A stretch of DNA of 64,000 nucleotides, taken from the NCBI GenBank assembly GCA_034430155.1, contig DAOUET010000092.1, forward strand, positions 62,001-126,000, given 5' to 3'. The stretch's first letter is position 1. Every line of letters starts with the position of its first letter. The notes beneath the pieces are model-generated. The model did not search any database. It saw only the letters and a program-made list of their open reading frames with translations, and had not been told where the DNA came from. This document shows positions 33,552 to 41,724 of this stretch, one piece after another. The position numbers and the translations under genes were made by a program. This DNA comes from DAOUET01 sp034430155 (GTDB lineage: Bacteria > Chloroflexota > Anaerolineae > Anaerolineales > UBA4823).

Positions 33552-34628
33552 ATGGCTCGAAGCAGTTCTTCTTCAAATGAACCCAATGAAGCTCGCCAGG
33601 TGGCGCTGGATAAGGCCTTAGGAGATATCACCAAGCGATACGGCGACGGCGCCATCATGCGCCTGGGTGAATCGCAACATTTGTTGGTAGAAGTTATCCC
33701 AACCGGGTCGCTTTCATTGGATATCGCTCTGGGCGTTGGTGGCATCCCACGTGGTCGCATCACAGAAATCTACGGCCCGGAATCCTCCGGAAAAACCACC
33801 ATCGCACAACACATCGTTGCCGAAGCCCAGAAGCTGGGTGGCACCTGCGCCTTTATCGACATGGAACATGCCCTTGACCCATCCTACGCATCTCGCTGCG
33901 GCGTTAATCTCGAAAGCCTGCTAATTTCTCAGCCCGATATGGGCGAACAAGCGCTTGAGATCACCGAGACTCTGGTACGTTCGGGCGCCGTGGATGTGGT
34001 GGTGATCGATTCCGTGGCAGCCCTGGTACCACGGGCTGAGATAGAGGGCGATATGGGCGACGCCTCCATGGGTATGCAGGCTCGTTTAATGTCCCAGGCT
34101 TTGCGTAAACTTTCCGGGGCGATTAAACAGACGAACACCTCCGTAATCTTTACCAACCAGCTGCGCCAGAAAATCGGCGTGATGTTCGGCAATCCAGAGA
34201 CCACATCCGGGGGAATGGCTTTAAAATTTTATGCTTCGGTCCGCTTGGATGTACGCCGCATCCAATCCATCAAGCTAGGCTCAGAGATCATCGGCAACCG
34301 CACGCGTGTGCGGGTGGTTAAAAACAAAGTGGCGCCACCCTTCCGCACGGCTGAATTCGATATCATGTACAACGAAGGTATTTCTAAAGCCGGGGATTTG
34401 CTCGATCTAGCTGCCGAGCTTGAAATCATCGAGAAACGCGGATCTTACTATTCATATGGTGACATTCGCCTGGGGCAGGGACGCGAGAACGCTAAGGATT
34501 TCCTGCGAGAGAACCCTGACCTTTCGAATGAAATTGAGCTCGCAATTCGACAGCAAGCCCTGAGTGGGCTATTGCCCTTCCCGCTTAACGATGAGAACGA
34601 CTCCGAATTAACCGATGAGGAAATCTGA
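33552..34628 (+). CDS. recA: Recombinase RecA
   Basis: This 358-residue strand-exchange protein starts at the ATG at 33552, which has AGGAG eight bases upstream and gives a normal N-terminus (Ser-rich, then ARQVALDKALGDITKRYGDG). It shows the Walker A GPESSGKTTIAQHI (~residue 72), the Walker B region VVVIDSVAALVPRAEIEGDM with L1, and IFTNQLRQKIGVMFGNPETT covering L2. The C-terminal domain is normal, with an acidic tail. Nothing indicates an intein or truncation. No convincing LexA box was seen between the upstream repeat and the start; the transcription start is not clear. A lipoprotein gene follows after 34 bases. Confidence 0.97.
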   Translation: MARSSSSSNEPNEARQVALDKALGDITKRYGDGAIMRLGESQHLLVEVIPTGSLSLDIALGVGGIPRGRITEIYGPESSGKTTIAQHIVAEAQKLGGTCAFIDMEHALDPSYASRCGVNLESLLISQPDMGEQALEITETLVRSGAVDVVVIDSVAALVPRAEIEGDMGDASMGMQARLMSQALRKLSGAIKQTNTSVIFTNQLRQKIGVMFGNPETTSGGMALKFYASVRLDVRRIQSIKLGSEIIGNRTRVRVVKNKVAPPFRTAEFDIMYNEGISKAGDLLDLAAELEIIEKRGSYYSYGDIRLGQGRENAKDFLRENPDLSNEIELAIRQQALSGLLPFPLNDENDSELTDEEI

Positions 34629-34662
34629 AACCGCCATGATACCAATCAGCATTGGTAAATAA

Positions 34663-35211
34663 GTGAGCAAAAAGCCCCCTATTGGCTGGCTCATCCTTTT
34701 CCCCATAGCGGTCGCAGCCTGCACGGCCAGCGGTGAAAAAGTCACTCCTTACGTAGCCCCTTCCTTGGCTGCTCCAGCCGCGTTGATAACCGCACCAGCC
34801 CGCACCACCCCTACCAACCCGCAAGCGATGGCCGATCTGAGTGAGGGTCTTCGCCTGACCCCTACGCCTGCTTGTATAGCTGGTCTCACCTTTCTTGACG
34901 ATTTAACCATCCCCGATGGGAGCAGCGTATCACCTGGCACGCTCCTGGATAAACGCTGGCTAGTGGAAAATAGCGGTAGCTGCAATTGGAATCAGAGCTA
35001 TCGATTAAAGATAATCGCTGGCCCTGACCTGGGAGCACCCAACGAACAAGCCCTTTATCCTGCCCGTAGTGGAACTCAGGCGGTTATTCGCATCGCTTTC
35101 ATTGCGCCCGCAGAGCCAGGTGCCTACCGCAGCGCCTGGCAGGCTTTCTCCCCCCAGGGAGAGCCCTTTGGCGATCCATTTTTCATCGAGATCATTGTCC
35201 AAATGCCCTGA
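34663..35211 (+). CDS. Lipoprotein with NBR1-like Ig (four-Trp) domain
   Basis: This is a 182-residue protein from a GTG. The signal peptide ends in the lipobox VAAC (Cys20), followed by a ~45-residue Ala/Pro/Thr linker. The C-terminal ~110 residues match the 'next to BRCA1' Ig-like pattern: CIAGLTFLDDLTIPDGSSVS, KRWLVENSGSCNWNQSYRLK, then PAEPGAYRSAWQAFSPQGEP and FGDPFFIEIIV. In eukaryotes this domain binds proteins in autophagy; in Chloroflexota and Actinobacteria it occurs on secreted proteins, where its ligand is unknown to me. The GTG start has no strong ribosome binding site. It lies 34 bases after recA and is convergent with ahcY. Confidence 0.8.
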   Translation: MSKKPPIGWLILFPIAVAACTASGEKVTPYVAPSLAAPAALITAPARTTPTNPQAMADLSEGLRLTPTPACIAGLTFLDDLTIPDGSSVSPGTLLDKRWLVENSGSCNWNQSYRLKIIAGPDLGAPNEQALYPARSGTQAVIRIAFIAPAEPGAYRSAWQAFSPQGEPFGDPFFIEIIVQMP

Positions 35212-35219
35212 TCCTCTGC

Positions 35220-35247
35220 CGGATCAATGAATATCCGGAATGATCCG
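35220..35247. terminator. Weak convergent hairpin between the lipoprotein gene and ahcY
   Basis: CGGATCA (35220-35226) pairs with TGATCCG (35241-35247) across a 14-base loop, in the 72-base gap between two convergent genes. There is no T-run. The position supports a transcript end, but the stem is short. Confidence 0.35.
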
Positions 35248-35283
35248 AACGAAAACGCCAAACGGAAAAATTAACCGCTTCTT

Positions 35284-36543
35284 CTAAGTTCCCTCCTTCC
35301 ATGAGTTCAGGTATGCCACCTGCTGGGAGGTTAGCACATCAATTTGGATACTCATAGCTGCTAATTTCAACCGGGCGATCTCATGATCGATCTCCCCCGG
35401 CACGCTGTGTACTTGGTTAACCAGCGTGTCGGCGTTCTTAACCATGTATTCCAAGCAGAGCGCCTGGTTGGCGAAGGACATATCCATGACGCTGGCTGGA
35501 TGCCCTTCAGCGGCCGCCAGGTTTATCAAGCGACCCTCACCCAGCAGGTTTATCTGACGACCATCCGGCAGCTGGTATTGCTCCACATAAGGCCGCACCA
35601 GGTGTTTGTCAACCGCCATCGCTTCCAGAGCGGGGATGTTGATCTCGACGTTGAAGTGACCGGAATTGGCAACGATAGCCCCATCTTTCATGATTTCGAA
35701 ATGATGTTTGTCAACCACATTGATGTCGCCTGTCAGGGTCACGAAAATATCACCTACTTTGGCAGCTTCCATCATTGGCATCACCCGAAAGCCATCCATA
35801 ACTGCTTCGAGGGCTGGCAATGGATCCACTTCGGTCACGATCACGTTGGCGCCCATGCCCCGCGCCCGCATTGCCAGGCCGCGCCCGCACCAACCATATC
35901 CTGCTACCACAAAATTCCGGCCTGCTAGTAGGATATTGGTGGCCCGGACAATGCCATCGATGGTGGATTGGCCGGTTCCATAGCGGTTGTCGAAAAGATG
36001 CTTGGTCATGGCATCGTTTACCGCCAAGACAGGAAACATCAAAGCCCCATCGGCAGCCATGGCTCTCAAACGGATCACACCGGTGGTGGTCTCTTCCGTC
36101 CCGCCGATAACGCCCTCTAGCAGCTCCCGGCGCTCCTTGTGCAAGGTGCTGACCAGGTCAGCGCCATCGTCCATGGTCAGGTTGGGATGATGGTCCAGAG
36201 CAGCGTCAATGTGCTTGTAATAAGTCACATGGTCTTCACCTTTGATAGCAAAGACCGGGATTTCAAAATGAGTCACTAGGGAAGCTGCCACATCGTCCTG
36301 AGTGGAGAGGGGATTCGAAGCAGTGAGCACTACCTCCGCACCGCCTTCCTGTAAAGTATGCATCAAATTGGCAGTTTCCGTGGTGACATGTAGGCAAGCA
36401 GAAATGCGCACCCCCTCTAGCGGACGCTCTGTTGAAAATCGTTGGCGGATCAAACGTAATACGGGCATCTCGCGCTCCGCCCATTCGATGCGCCTACGCC
36501 CACCTTCAGCTAAATGCATGTCCTTGACATCATATTTATCCAT
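35284..36543 (-). CDS. ahcY: S-adenosylhomocysteine hydrolase
   Basis: This 419-residue NAD-dependent enzyme splits S-adenosylhomocysteine to adenosine and homocysteine. It has LHVTTETANLMHTLQEGGAE and the Asn/Asp-rich substrate block, RYGTGQSTIDGIVRATNIL, the Rossmann loop VVAGYGWCGRGLAMRARGMG, VFVTLTGDINVVDKHHFEIM and NSGHFNVEI. The length is the short thermophile/archaeal type, without the ~40-residue insert. The ATG at 36543 is chosen because GGAG lies six bases before it. It follows an adenosine-kinase-like gene and mtnA on the same strand, a compact unit for clearing the by-products of SAM use. Confidence 0.95.
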   Translation of the reverse strand: MDKYDVKDMHLAEGGRRRIEWAEREMPVLRLIRQRFSTERPLEGVRISACLHVTTETANLMHTLQEGGAEVVLTASNPLSTQDDVAASLVTHFEIPVFAIKGEDHVTYYKHIDAALDHHPNLTMDDGADLVSTLHKERRELLEGVIGGTEETTTGVIRLRAMAADGALMFPVLAVNDAMTKHLFDNRYGTGQSTIDGIVRATNILLAGRNFVVAGYGWCGRGLAMRARGMGANVIVTEVDPLPALEAVMDGFRVMPMMEAAKVGDIFVTLTGDINVVDKHHFEIMKDGAIVANSGHFNVEINIPALEAMAVDKHLVRPYVEQYQLPDGRQINLLGEGRLINLAAAEGHPASVMDMSFANQALCLEYMVKNADTLVNQVHSVPGEIDHEIARLKLAAMSIQIDVLTSQQVAYLNSWKEGT

Positions 36544-36644
36544 GAGAGTCTCCATCAAAAAGAAAGATTATGTGAAACCAGACGACGATTTACTCGCTCA
36601 AATCGTTACGAAGTGAAAGAATCCAGCCACTGCTTCGTCAACCT

Positions 36645-37610
36645 TCAACCTGCCATGAACAACCCGTCCAAAAGCCCGCCATCGTCAAAATGCCTGCGAA
36701 AACGAGCCAGGAATTCCGTTCGGGTATAAGTATGCCCTTGAGGACCTTGCTGTTCGATGCAATAAGTGGCAGCAAGTGCCCCCAACTCTCCACAAATCTC
36801 CAGGTCCATTCCATGGGCGTAACCGGTCAGGAAACCGCCCCTGAAAGCATCACCTACCCCTGTGGGATCAACGATAACCTCGGGGACAACTACAGGGATA
36901 CGATATACCTGCTCTCCAGCGTAAATAGTGGCTCCCAATTCCCCTTGGGTTACCACTGTGAACCTGGTATGCTCCCTAATTTCCTGTAATCTCATTGAGA
37001 TTCTGTTTTGGATCATACTCAGCTCATAATCATTCACAAACAGGGCCAAGGCACCTTCCACTCCCTGGCGCAGCTCATCGTCTCTCAGGCGAGGGATTTG
37101 CTGGCTCGGGTCGTATAAATACGGTACGCTCATTTCCTGGCATTCGACTACATAGCGAGCCATGGCATTAGGTTCGTTGGGCGAGATCATCACTACATCG
37201 GGTGTTTCCCCATCCAAATCATATAAAGACAACTCGGCTGCATGCGCCATAGCTCCCGGGTAAAAACTGGCAATCTGGGAATTAGACCGGTCGGTATTGG
37301 CAAAAAAAGAGGCGGTATATTCACCAGGAATCACCCGAATAGCAGTTGTATCCACCCCTCGACCTTCTAACCAACTTCGGTATTCCTCGAAATCCTCTCC
37401 GACGGTTGCATAGATACGGGGGTGTTCCCCCAATAACGCCAGGGTATAAGCGATGTTTGGGGCAGTTCCTCCCGGCCGCCGCACCAGGCTTTCCACCAGA
37501 AATGAGAGACTCAGGGATCCAAGTTTATCAGGCAAAATGTGATCCCGAAAATATCCAGGAAAGGACATCAAGTAATCAAAAGCCACTGAGCCGGTCAGGA
37601 CGATATTCAT
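36645..37610 (-). CDS. PfkB-family kinase, probable adenosine kinase
   Basis: This is a 321-residue ribokinase-fold kinase. The N-terminus has IVLTGSVAFDYLMSFPGYF and the substrate-side glycines in RRPGGTAPNIAYTLALLGEH. The C-terminal signature DPTGVGDAFRGGFLTGYAHG (~residue 250) has the catalytic Asp. The presence of the PfkB motif with GVGD (rather than GAGD), and especially the place between mtnA and ahcY, suggest that it phosphorylates the adenosine released by AhcY. Nucleoside kinases of the Methanocaldococcus type are in this branch. The specificity is an inference. It sits 55 bases after mtnA and 102 bases before ahcY. Confidence 0.75.
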   Translation of the reverse strand: MNIVLTGSVAFDYLMSFPGYFRDHILPDKLGSLSLSFLVESLVRRPGGTAPNIAYTLALLGEHPRIYATVGEDFEEYRSWLEGRGVDTTAIRVIPGEYTASFFANTDRSNSQIASFYPGAMAHAAELSLYDLDGETPDVVMISPNEPNAMARYVVECQEMSVPYLYDPSQQIPRLRDDELRQGVEGALALFVNDYELSMIQNRISMRLQEIREHTRFTVVTQGELGATIYAGEQVYRIPVVVPEVIVDPTGVGDAFRGGFLTGYAHGMDLEICGELGALAATYCIEQQGPQGHTYTRTEFLARFRRHFDDGGLLDGLFMAG

Positions 37611-37665
37611 AGCCGTTTTCCGTAGTGATGTATTACATTATTTTGGGTTTGTGAAGAAGCCAGGA

Positions 37666-38718
37666 TCATCTTTCATCGTCCCGAACAAATTCAGGCAGGT
37701 TCTGCTCGAAGGGCGGATACACTACCCCGTACTCTGTCACAATCGCCGTGACTAAACGGTTGGGGGTTATATCGAATGCCGGATTGCGAGCGGAGGCCTT
37801 GATAGGAGCCACGCGTTTCCCTCCTACCTGTAGGTCAAGTATCTCACCAGCGTCACGCTCTTCAATCGGTATTAATTCCCCATCAGCCAGGGATAAATCC
37901 ACTGTTGAAGTGGGAACGACTGCGTAAAACGGCACATTATTATCGTCAGCAGCCAGGGCGAGCATGTAGGTGCCAATTTTATTGGCTACGTCCCCGTTTA
38001 CAGCTACCCTGTCGGCGCCTACAAATACTTTCTGTGCCTGCCCGGTGTGCAGGAAATATCCAGCAGCATTATCGCTGATAATTTCGTAGGGGATGCCATA
38101 TTGCTCCAGTTCCCAGGCGGTCAGACGCGCCCCTTGGAGGCGCGGTCGGGTTTCATCCACCAGGACGCTCACTTGCTTGCCCATCTCGTGCGCCATGCGG
38201 ATGACGCCCAAAGCTGTTCCCCATTCCACTGCTGCCAGCGAACCGGTATTGCAGTGATGGATCACGGTGTCACCGTCATCGATCAAAGCTGCGCCATAAC
38301 CGGCCATACGCTGGTTGATGACCACATCCTGGTCAGCAATCCGTTGAGCTGCCTGCAAGACCGCTTGCTGCAGGTCATCAACTGATCCCGAAACCAGCAT
38401 GGCGACACTCAACACCCGCTTGAGCGCCCATCTTAAATTAACAGCAGTCGGTCTGGCTTTACCCAATGTTTCAGCAGCGTCTTTCAATTCCTCACGGAGT
38501 ATGTCCACATCCTTCGCGGTGGACTGCCGGGCTGCTAATGCAAGGCCGAAAGCGGCGGCGGCACCAATCGCCGGCGCGCCTCTCACCACCATCTCCCGGA
38601 TGGCTGCAGCTACTTGGCGGTAATCACCGTAACTTACTATCCGGAACTCACCAGGCAGTAAACGCTGGTCGATCATACACAATTGCCCGCTAGGGTAATG
38701 CCACTCAATCGTTCGCAT
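37666..38718 (-). CDS. mtnA: S-methyl-5-thioribose-1-phosphate isomerase
   Basis: This 350-residue enzyme of methionine salvage turns methylthioribose-1-phosphate into methylthioribulose-1-phosphate. It shows MVVRGAPAIGAAAAFGLALA (N-terminal), AVNLRWALKRVL, VIHHCNTGSLAAVEWGTALG with the catalytic Cys, VDETRPRLQGARLTAWEL, IVGADRVAxNGD-type FVGADRVAVNGDVANKIGTY with the catalytic Asp, and VPTSTVD. Length is standard. The ATG at 38718 is only about 12 bases after an intrinsic terminator in the leader. The enzyme upstream in the pathway, MtnP, is encoded at 60007. Confidence 0.93.
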   Translation of the reverse strand: MRTIEWHYPSGQLCMIDQRLLPGEFRIVSYGDYRQVAAAIREMVVRGAPAIGAAAAFGLALAARQSTAKDVDILREELKDAAETLGKARPTAVNLRWALKRVLSVAMLVSGSVDDLQQAVLQAAQRIADQDVVINQRMAGYGAALIDDGDTVIHHCNTGSLAAVEWGTALGVIRMAHEMGKQVSVLVDETRPRLQGARLTAWELEQYGIPYEIISDNAAGYFLHTGQAQKVFVGADRVAVNGDVANKIGTYMLALAADDNNVPFYAVVPTSTVDLSLADGELIPIEERDAGEILDLQVGGKRVAPIKASARNPAFDITPNRLVTAIVTEYGVVYPPFEQNLPEFVRDDER

Positions 38719-38730
38719 ACCTAATACGCT

Positions 38731-38757
38731 AAAAAAACGCCCTCGCCGGAGAGCGTT
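38731..38757 (-). terminator. Intrinsic terminator in the mtnA leader
   Basis: On the minus strand, AACGCTCTC-CGGC-GAGGGCGTT forms a nine-pair stem with one T-G pair and a four-base loop, followed directly by seven T residues: a textbook rho-independent terminator. It lies between the mtnA promoter (38804-38776) and the mtnA ATG (38718). It therefore either ends read-through from the upstream Usp operon or attenuates mtnA itself. Confidence 0.8.
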
Positions 38758-38775
38758 ATCTCGAAAGGTGAATTG

Positions 38776-38804
38776 AGTTTAACATGGGTATACAGCTTTG
38801 TCAA
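38776..38804 (-). promoter_or_regulatory. Sigma70-type promoter of mtnA
   Basis: On the minus strand there is a perfect TTGACA (38804-38799), a 17-base spacer and TAAACT (38781-38776). Transcription should begin near 38769, giving a ~50-base leader to the mtnA ATG, with the terminator hairpin inside it. The promoter lies just after the stop of the upstream Usp gene. Confidence 0.75.
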
Positions 38805-38837
38805 AGGGATAGCTGCCAAGAGTGTCAAAGAAAGCTA

Positions 38838-39323
38838 TTACAGTTTGTCTGGGGGTTTTTGATTCACAGAATCCGGGTCAACCTGAACAACCCGAATATT
38901 CGCCTGCTCTTCCAGCTGGTGGATATAAACCCGAATTTCATTTTCCCTGAAAATGCTCCTGGCGGTTTTTGGTTTGGGTTTACCCATCACCATGATATCG
39001 GCTGGGGAATTTCTGACGAATTGGTCGATCTGGTTTCGGATGTTGCCCTGCATTACGACATAACCCACTTCCGATACACCTCGCCGGGTTGCCCGGTCAC
39101 AAAGGATCATCATGGCAAATTGGCCCATTTTATTTAACTCCTCATATATCACGCTCAGAGGGCCGATGGTGGCATGCTGCAAAAACTCAGCATCCATTAC
39201 GTGGAGAAACGTCAGCCTGGCACCGTGCTTCAAGGCCAAGTCAATAGCATGGGTGACTGTCGCCCGGCTTTCCGGTCTTCCCCGTACGGCACAGATAATG
39301 TGACGGATTTCCTCCTCGTTCAT
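38838..39323 (-). CDS. Universal stress protein (UspA) family, third gene of the permease operon
   Basis: This 161-residue single Usp domain begins with HIICAVRGRPESRATVTHAI and ends with the beta-strand IRVVQVDPDS. The usual ATP-binding glycine pattern near the C-terminus (GxxG then about nine residues and GS) is replaced by MGKPKPKTARSIF, so it probably does not bind ATP in the MJ0577 manner. It resembles its paralogue at 41072 in the opening block (ICAVRG.P.SR.T..HAI) and the 'MGqF' helix. It lies 28 bases after the permease gene, which separates the two. It may sense or regulate the permease; the ligand is unknown. Confidence 0.85.
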   Translation of the reverse strand: MNEEEIRHIICAVRGRPESRATVTHAIDLALKHGARLTFLHVMDAEFLQHATIGPLSVIYEELNKMGQFAMMILCDRATRRGVSEVGYVVMQGNIRNQIDQFVRNSPADIMVMGKPKPKTARSIFRENEIRVYIHQLEEQANIRVVQVDPDSVNQKPPDKL

Positions 39324-39351
39324 GATCTCTATCTCCCATTTCTACCTTTAC

Positions 39352-41079
39352 TCAACCAGGTGGCGGGCTTAGTACCAGGAAACGCAAGATCAACCATAGC
39401 GTTGCCAGCCCGACCGTGATAAGTAAAGCCGGAAATCCCTTCTTTATAAAATACATATAGGAAATGGGATAACCAGCCCGTTCAGAAATCCCTGCAGTTA
39501 CCATATTAGCTGAAGCCCCGATCAGTGAACCATTGCCACCTAGGGCTGAACCCACTGCCAGACAAAAGAACAACACTTTACTATGAGCTCCCGGGACAAT
39601 AGTGGACAGATAGCCAATTACCGGCAGCATAGCAGCAGTAAAGGGAATATTGGCGATCACCGTAGAGATGATCGCGCTCACCCAGATTACAGTCAACATC
39701 GTTAGAAGTAAACTTCCTCCAACCAGACGGGCAATCAGGTCTGCGATCATGCTGATCAACCCTACTTCTTGGATGGAGCCGACAACGATAAACAAGGCAA
39801 TGAAAAAAACTAGAGTCGTCCAATCAACGGCTTCGATCATTTCTTCAATATCGGGTTTAATCCAAACCAACAACACAGTGGCACCCATCAAGGCTGTCAC
39901 TGCGGGTACCAGGTGTACATTTTCACCAAAAATAAAGAGGATGAGCATTCCAGCCCCTACCCAGCCGACTTTTTTTAAATGGTCTAATTCGGTGATGTGC
40001 GCTCGCTCGGACAGCTTTTCCAACAATAGAGGCGAGACCTCGCTGGCAACTTGCAGTTCACGGCGGTAAGCAAATTGGCTGTAGATGGTCAGTCCAAGCA
40101 TGGCCAAAATAACACCAGGCGTCAGATTTACCAGGAAACCGTTGAATGATATATGAGCGTATGAACCGATCAGGATATTGGTGGGGGTTCCGATTAAAGT
40201 GCTGATCCCAATTACATTTGAGGCCATCACTTCGGGCATGAGCAATGCCAGCGGATTAATACCTAAGGCCAAGGCGATCTGCACGGTGATCGGCGTCATC
40301 AACAGCATAGTAGTCACGTTATCAAGAAAAGCGGAAGCGACGCCAGTGATGATCATCAATATCGTGACCAACAACCAAGCCTGCCCACCTGAAAGTTGAT
40401 AGGCTACAAACGCCAACCATTGAAAGATACCGGTTCTCTCCACTACGGCGATTACGATCATCATGCCCATCACCAAGAAGATCACATTCCAATCGACATA
40501 ATGAAGAGCGCCCTGAAAATTAAAGATAAAAAGCCCTTCTCCCAGCAGATCACTGGAGTAGCTGAAAGCGAAGATGATGGAAGCACCCACCAGAGCCGCC
40601 AAGGTATTATGCAGCTTGTCAGCTGCGATAAGCAATAACATGATCACAAAAGTAAGGGTAGCTATCCAAAAAGCCAAATTTATTTGCCTGTTTAAGGTTA
40701 TTACAGGCATGGCGACAGTTTCACCCAAACGCAGGTCTTTTATGGCGCTTGCATCCAATTCCAGGTCAACATCTTTAAAGTGGGCGCGTTGGATATCTAC
40801 GCTTAGGCTGCCAGAAATTGGATTGGATGATGGTAAGATCAAGGTGTAACGCCCATCAGGTTGTGTGCTAGCCTCTGCGATCGGATTGGTTTGCCCACTT
40901 GCCTTCAGCATTACCTCAGCAGCCTCCACCGGCTGACCTTGCTGGTCGATCACCTGACCAATGATCACTCGCTCTGGTTCCGGTGTCTCCACCTGAGCAT
41001 GTGCCCGAGTGATTACCAGGGCAAGGCTAACCCCGATCACAATCAAGACCAATAAAGCCCGAAGAAATCGACTATTCAT
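39352..41079 (-). CDS. ArsB/NhaD/SLC13-type permease with extracytoplasmic regulatory-like N-domain
   Basis: This is a 575-residue protein. A signal peptide (residues 1-28, ending ITRAHA) leads to a ~90-residue carboxypeptidase-regulatory-like beta domain (IIGQVIDQQGQPVEAAEVML, QPDGRYTLILP). A 12-helix ion-transporter-superfamily body follows (~130-570), with FLDNVTTMLLMTPITVQIA, SNVIGISTLIGTPTNILIG, the second repeat's ANIPFTAAMLPVIGYL, and LGGNGSLIGASANMVTAGIS. These are the paired Asn/Gly-rich hairpins of the ArsB/NhaD/P-protein group. The transported ion (arsenite, Na+/H+, sulfate or a dicarboxylate) cannot be chosen. Its start overlaps the upstream Usp gene by eight bases and a second Usp gene follows, so all three are one operon. 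Confidence 0.85.
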   Translation of the reverse strand: MNSRFLRALLVLIVIGVSLALVITRAHAQVETPEPERVIIGQVIDQQGQPVEAAEVMLKASGQTNPIAEASTQPDGRYTLILPSSNPISGSLSVDIQRAHFKDVDLELDASAIKDLRLGETVAMPVITLNRQINLAFWIATLTFVIMLLLIAADKLHNTLAALVGASIIFAFSYSSDLLGEGLFIFNFQGALHYVDWNVIFLVMGMMIVIAVVERTGIFQWLAFVAYQLSGGQAWLLVTILMIITGVASAFLDNVTTMLLMTPITVQIALALGINPLALLMPEVMASNVIGISTLIGTPTNILIGSYAHISFNGFLVNLTPGVILAMLGLTIYSQFAYRRELQVASEVSPLLLEKLSERAHITELDHLKKVGWVGAGMLILFIFGENVHLVPAVTALMGATVLLVWIKPDIEEMIEAVDWTTLVFFIALFIVVGSIQEVGLISMIADLIARLVGGSLLLTMLTVIWVSAIISTVIANIPFTAAMLPVIGYLSTIVPGAHSKVLFFCLAVGSALGGNGSLIGASANMVTAGISERAGYPISYMYFIKKGFPALLITVGLATLWLILRFLVLSPPPG

Positions 41080-41518
41080 CCGCTATTCCCCCCGTCAAGA
41101 CCACCTTGGCACCAGCTTCACGTTCAATCCTTTCACTGAAACGTTGCAGCTGTCCTTTGCTGAAGATATTTTCTGGATCCCGACCCTGGGGCAATCCTAG
41201 AACCAAATAATCAGCTTTTATTTCATGGCATTGGTTAATAATTTCGTCAACGACTTTGCCGTGTCGCACAATCCCTTGCGCGGCAAGCTTTTTCGCAGCC
41301 GCGGCGGATTGCGCTGACAACAAGATGAATTCTCCCATTTGGTGCATTTCGGCTGAGATGGCCTGCACACGGCTGCTGGTGGTGTGGGCAAGAAAATCCA
41401 GATTAACTACATATAAGAAATATAGAGGCAAACCGGTTTCCTCAGCTAATGAGATCGCATGGTCAATCGTAGACCGGCTGTCTGGCCCACCTCGAATTGC
41501 ACAAACAATCCCGGACAT
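41072..41518 (-). CDS. Universal stress protein (UspA) family, first gene of the permease operon
   Basis: This 148-residue single Usp domain begins SGIVCAIRGGPDSRSTIDHA and ends AGAKVVLTGGIADE. The nucleotide-binding loop is atypical (LGLPQGRDPENIF), as in its paralogue at 38838. Two-thirds of the way along, HQMGEFILLSAQSAA matches the paralogue's helix. Its stop lies inside the start of the permease gene (ATG within GCGGATGAATAG), a sign of strong coupling. The close match between the two flanking Usp proteins suggests duplication and a possible dimer. Confidence 0.85.
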   Translation of the reverse strand: MSGIVCAIRGGPDSRSTIDHAISLAEETGLPLYFLYVVNLDFLAHTTSSRVQAISAEMHQMGEFILLSAQSAAAAKKLAAQGIVRHGKVVDEIINQCHEIKADYLVLGLPQGRDPENIFSKGQLQRFSERIEREAGAKVVLTGGIADE

Positions 41519-41687
41519 GCTTCATTCCTTCCTGCCAAAAGGCAAAACGTTACTCGATGGATCTATCCAATACCCATTTCAACATCTGAAGTGTAACCCC
41601 GAGACTTTGATCGGTTACATTATAAGGTCACACACCATCCAAGTCAAATTCTTCAAAATTCTCCTGACTAAAGATCCACTACGGACA

Positions 41688-41717
41688 TTGACACCTAACT
41701 CTCCTCTAGGGTATAGT
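41688..41717 (+). promoter_or_regulatory. Consensus promoter with probable leaderless start (lytic transglycosylase gene)
   Basis: TTGACA (41688-41693), an 18-base spacer and TATAGT (41712-41717) make a strong sigma70-type promoter. The ATG at 41725 begins eight bases after the -10 box, so the mRNA should begin at or within a base of the start codon. Confidence 0.75.
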
Positions 41718-41724
41718 CACCAGC

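Noticed and set aside
35383..35928. 181-residue plus-strand open frame
   Set aside because: It lies wholly antisense to the well-supported ahcY gene and has no recognisable domain or ribosome binding site.
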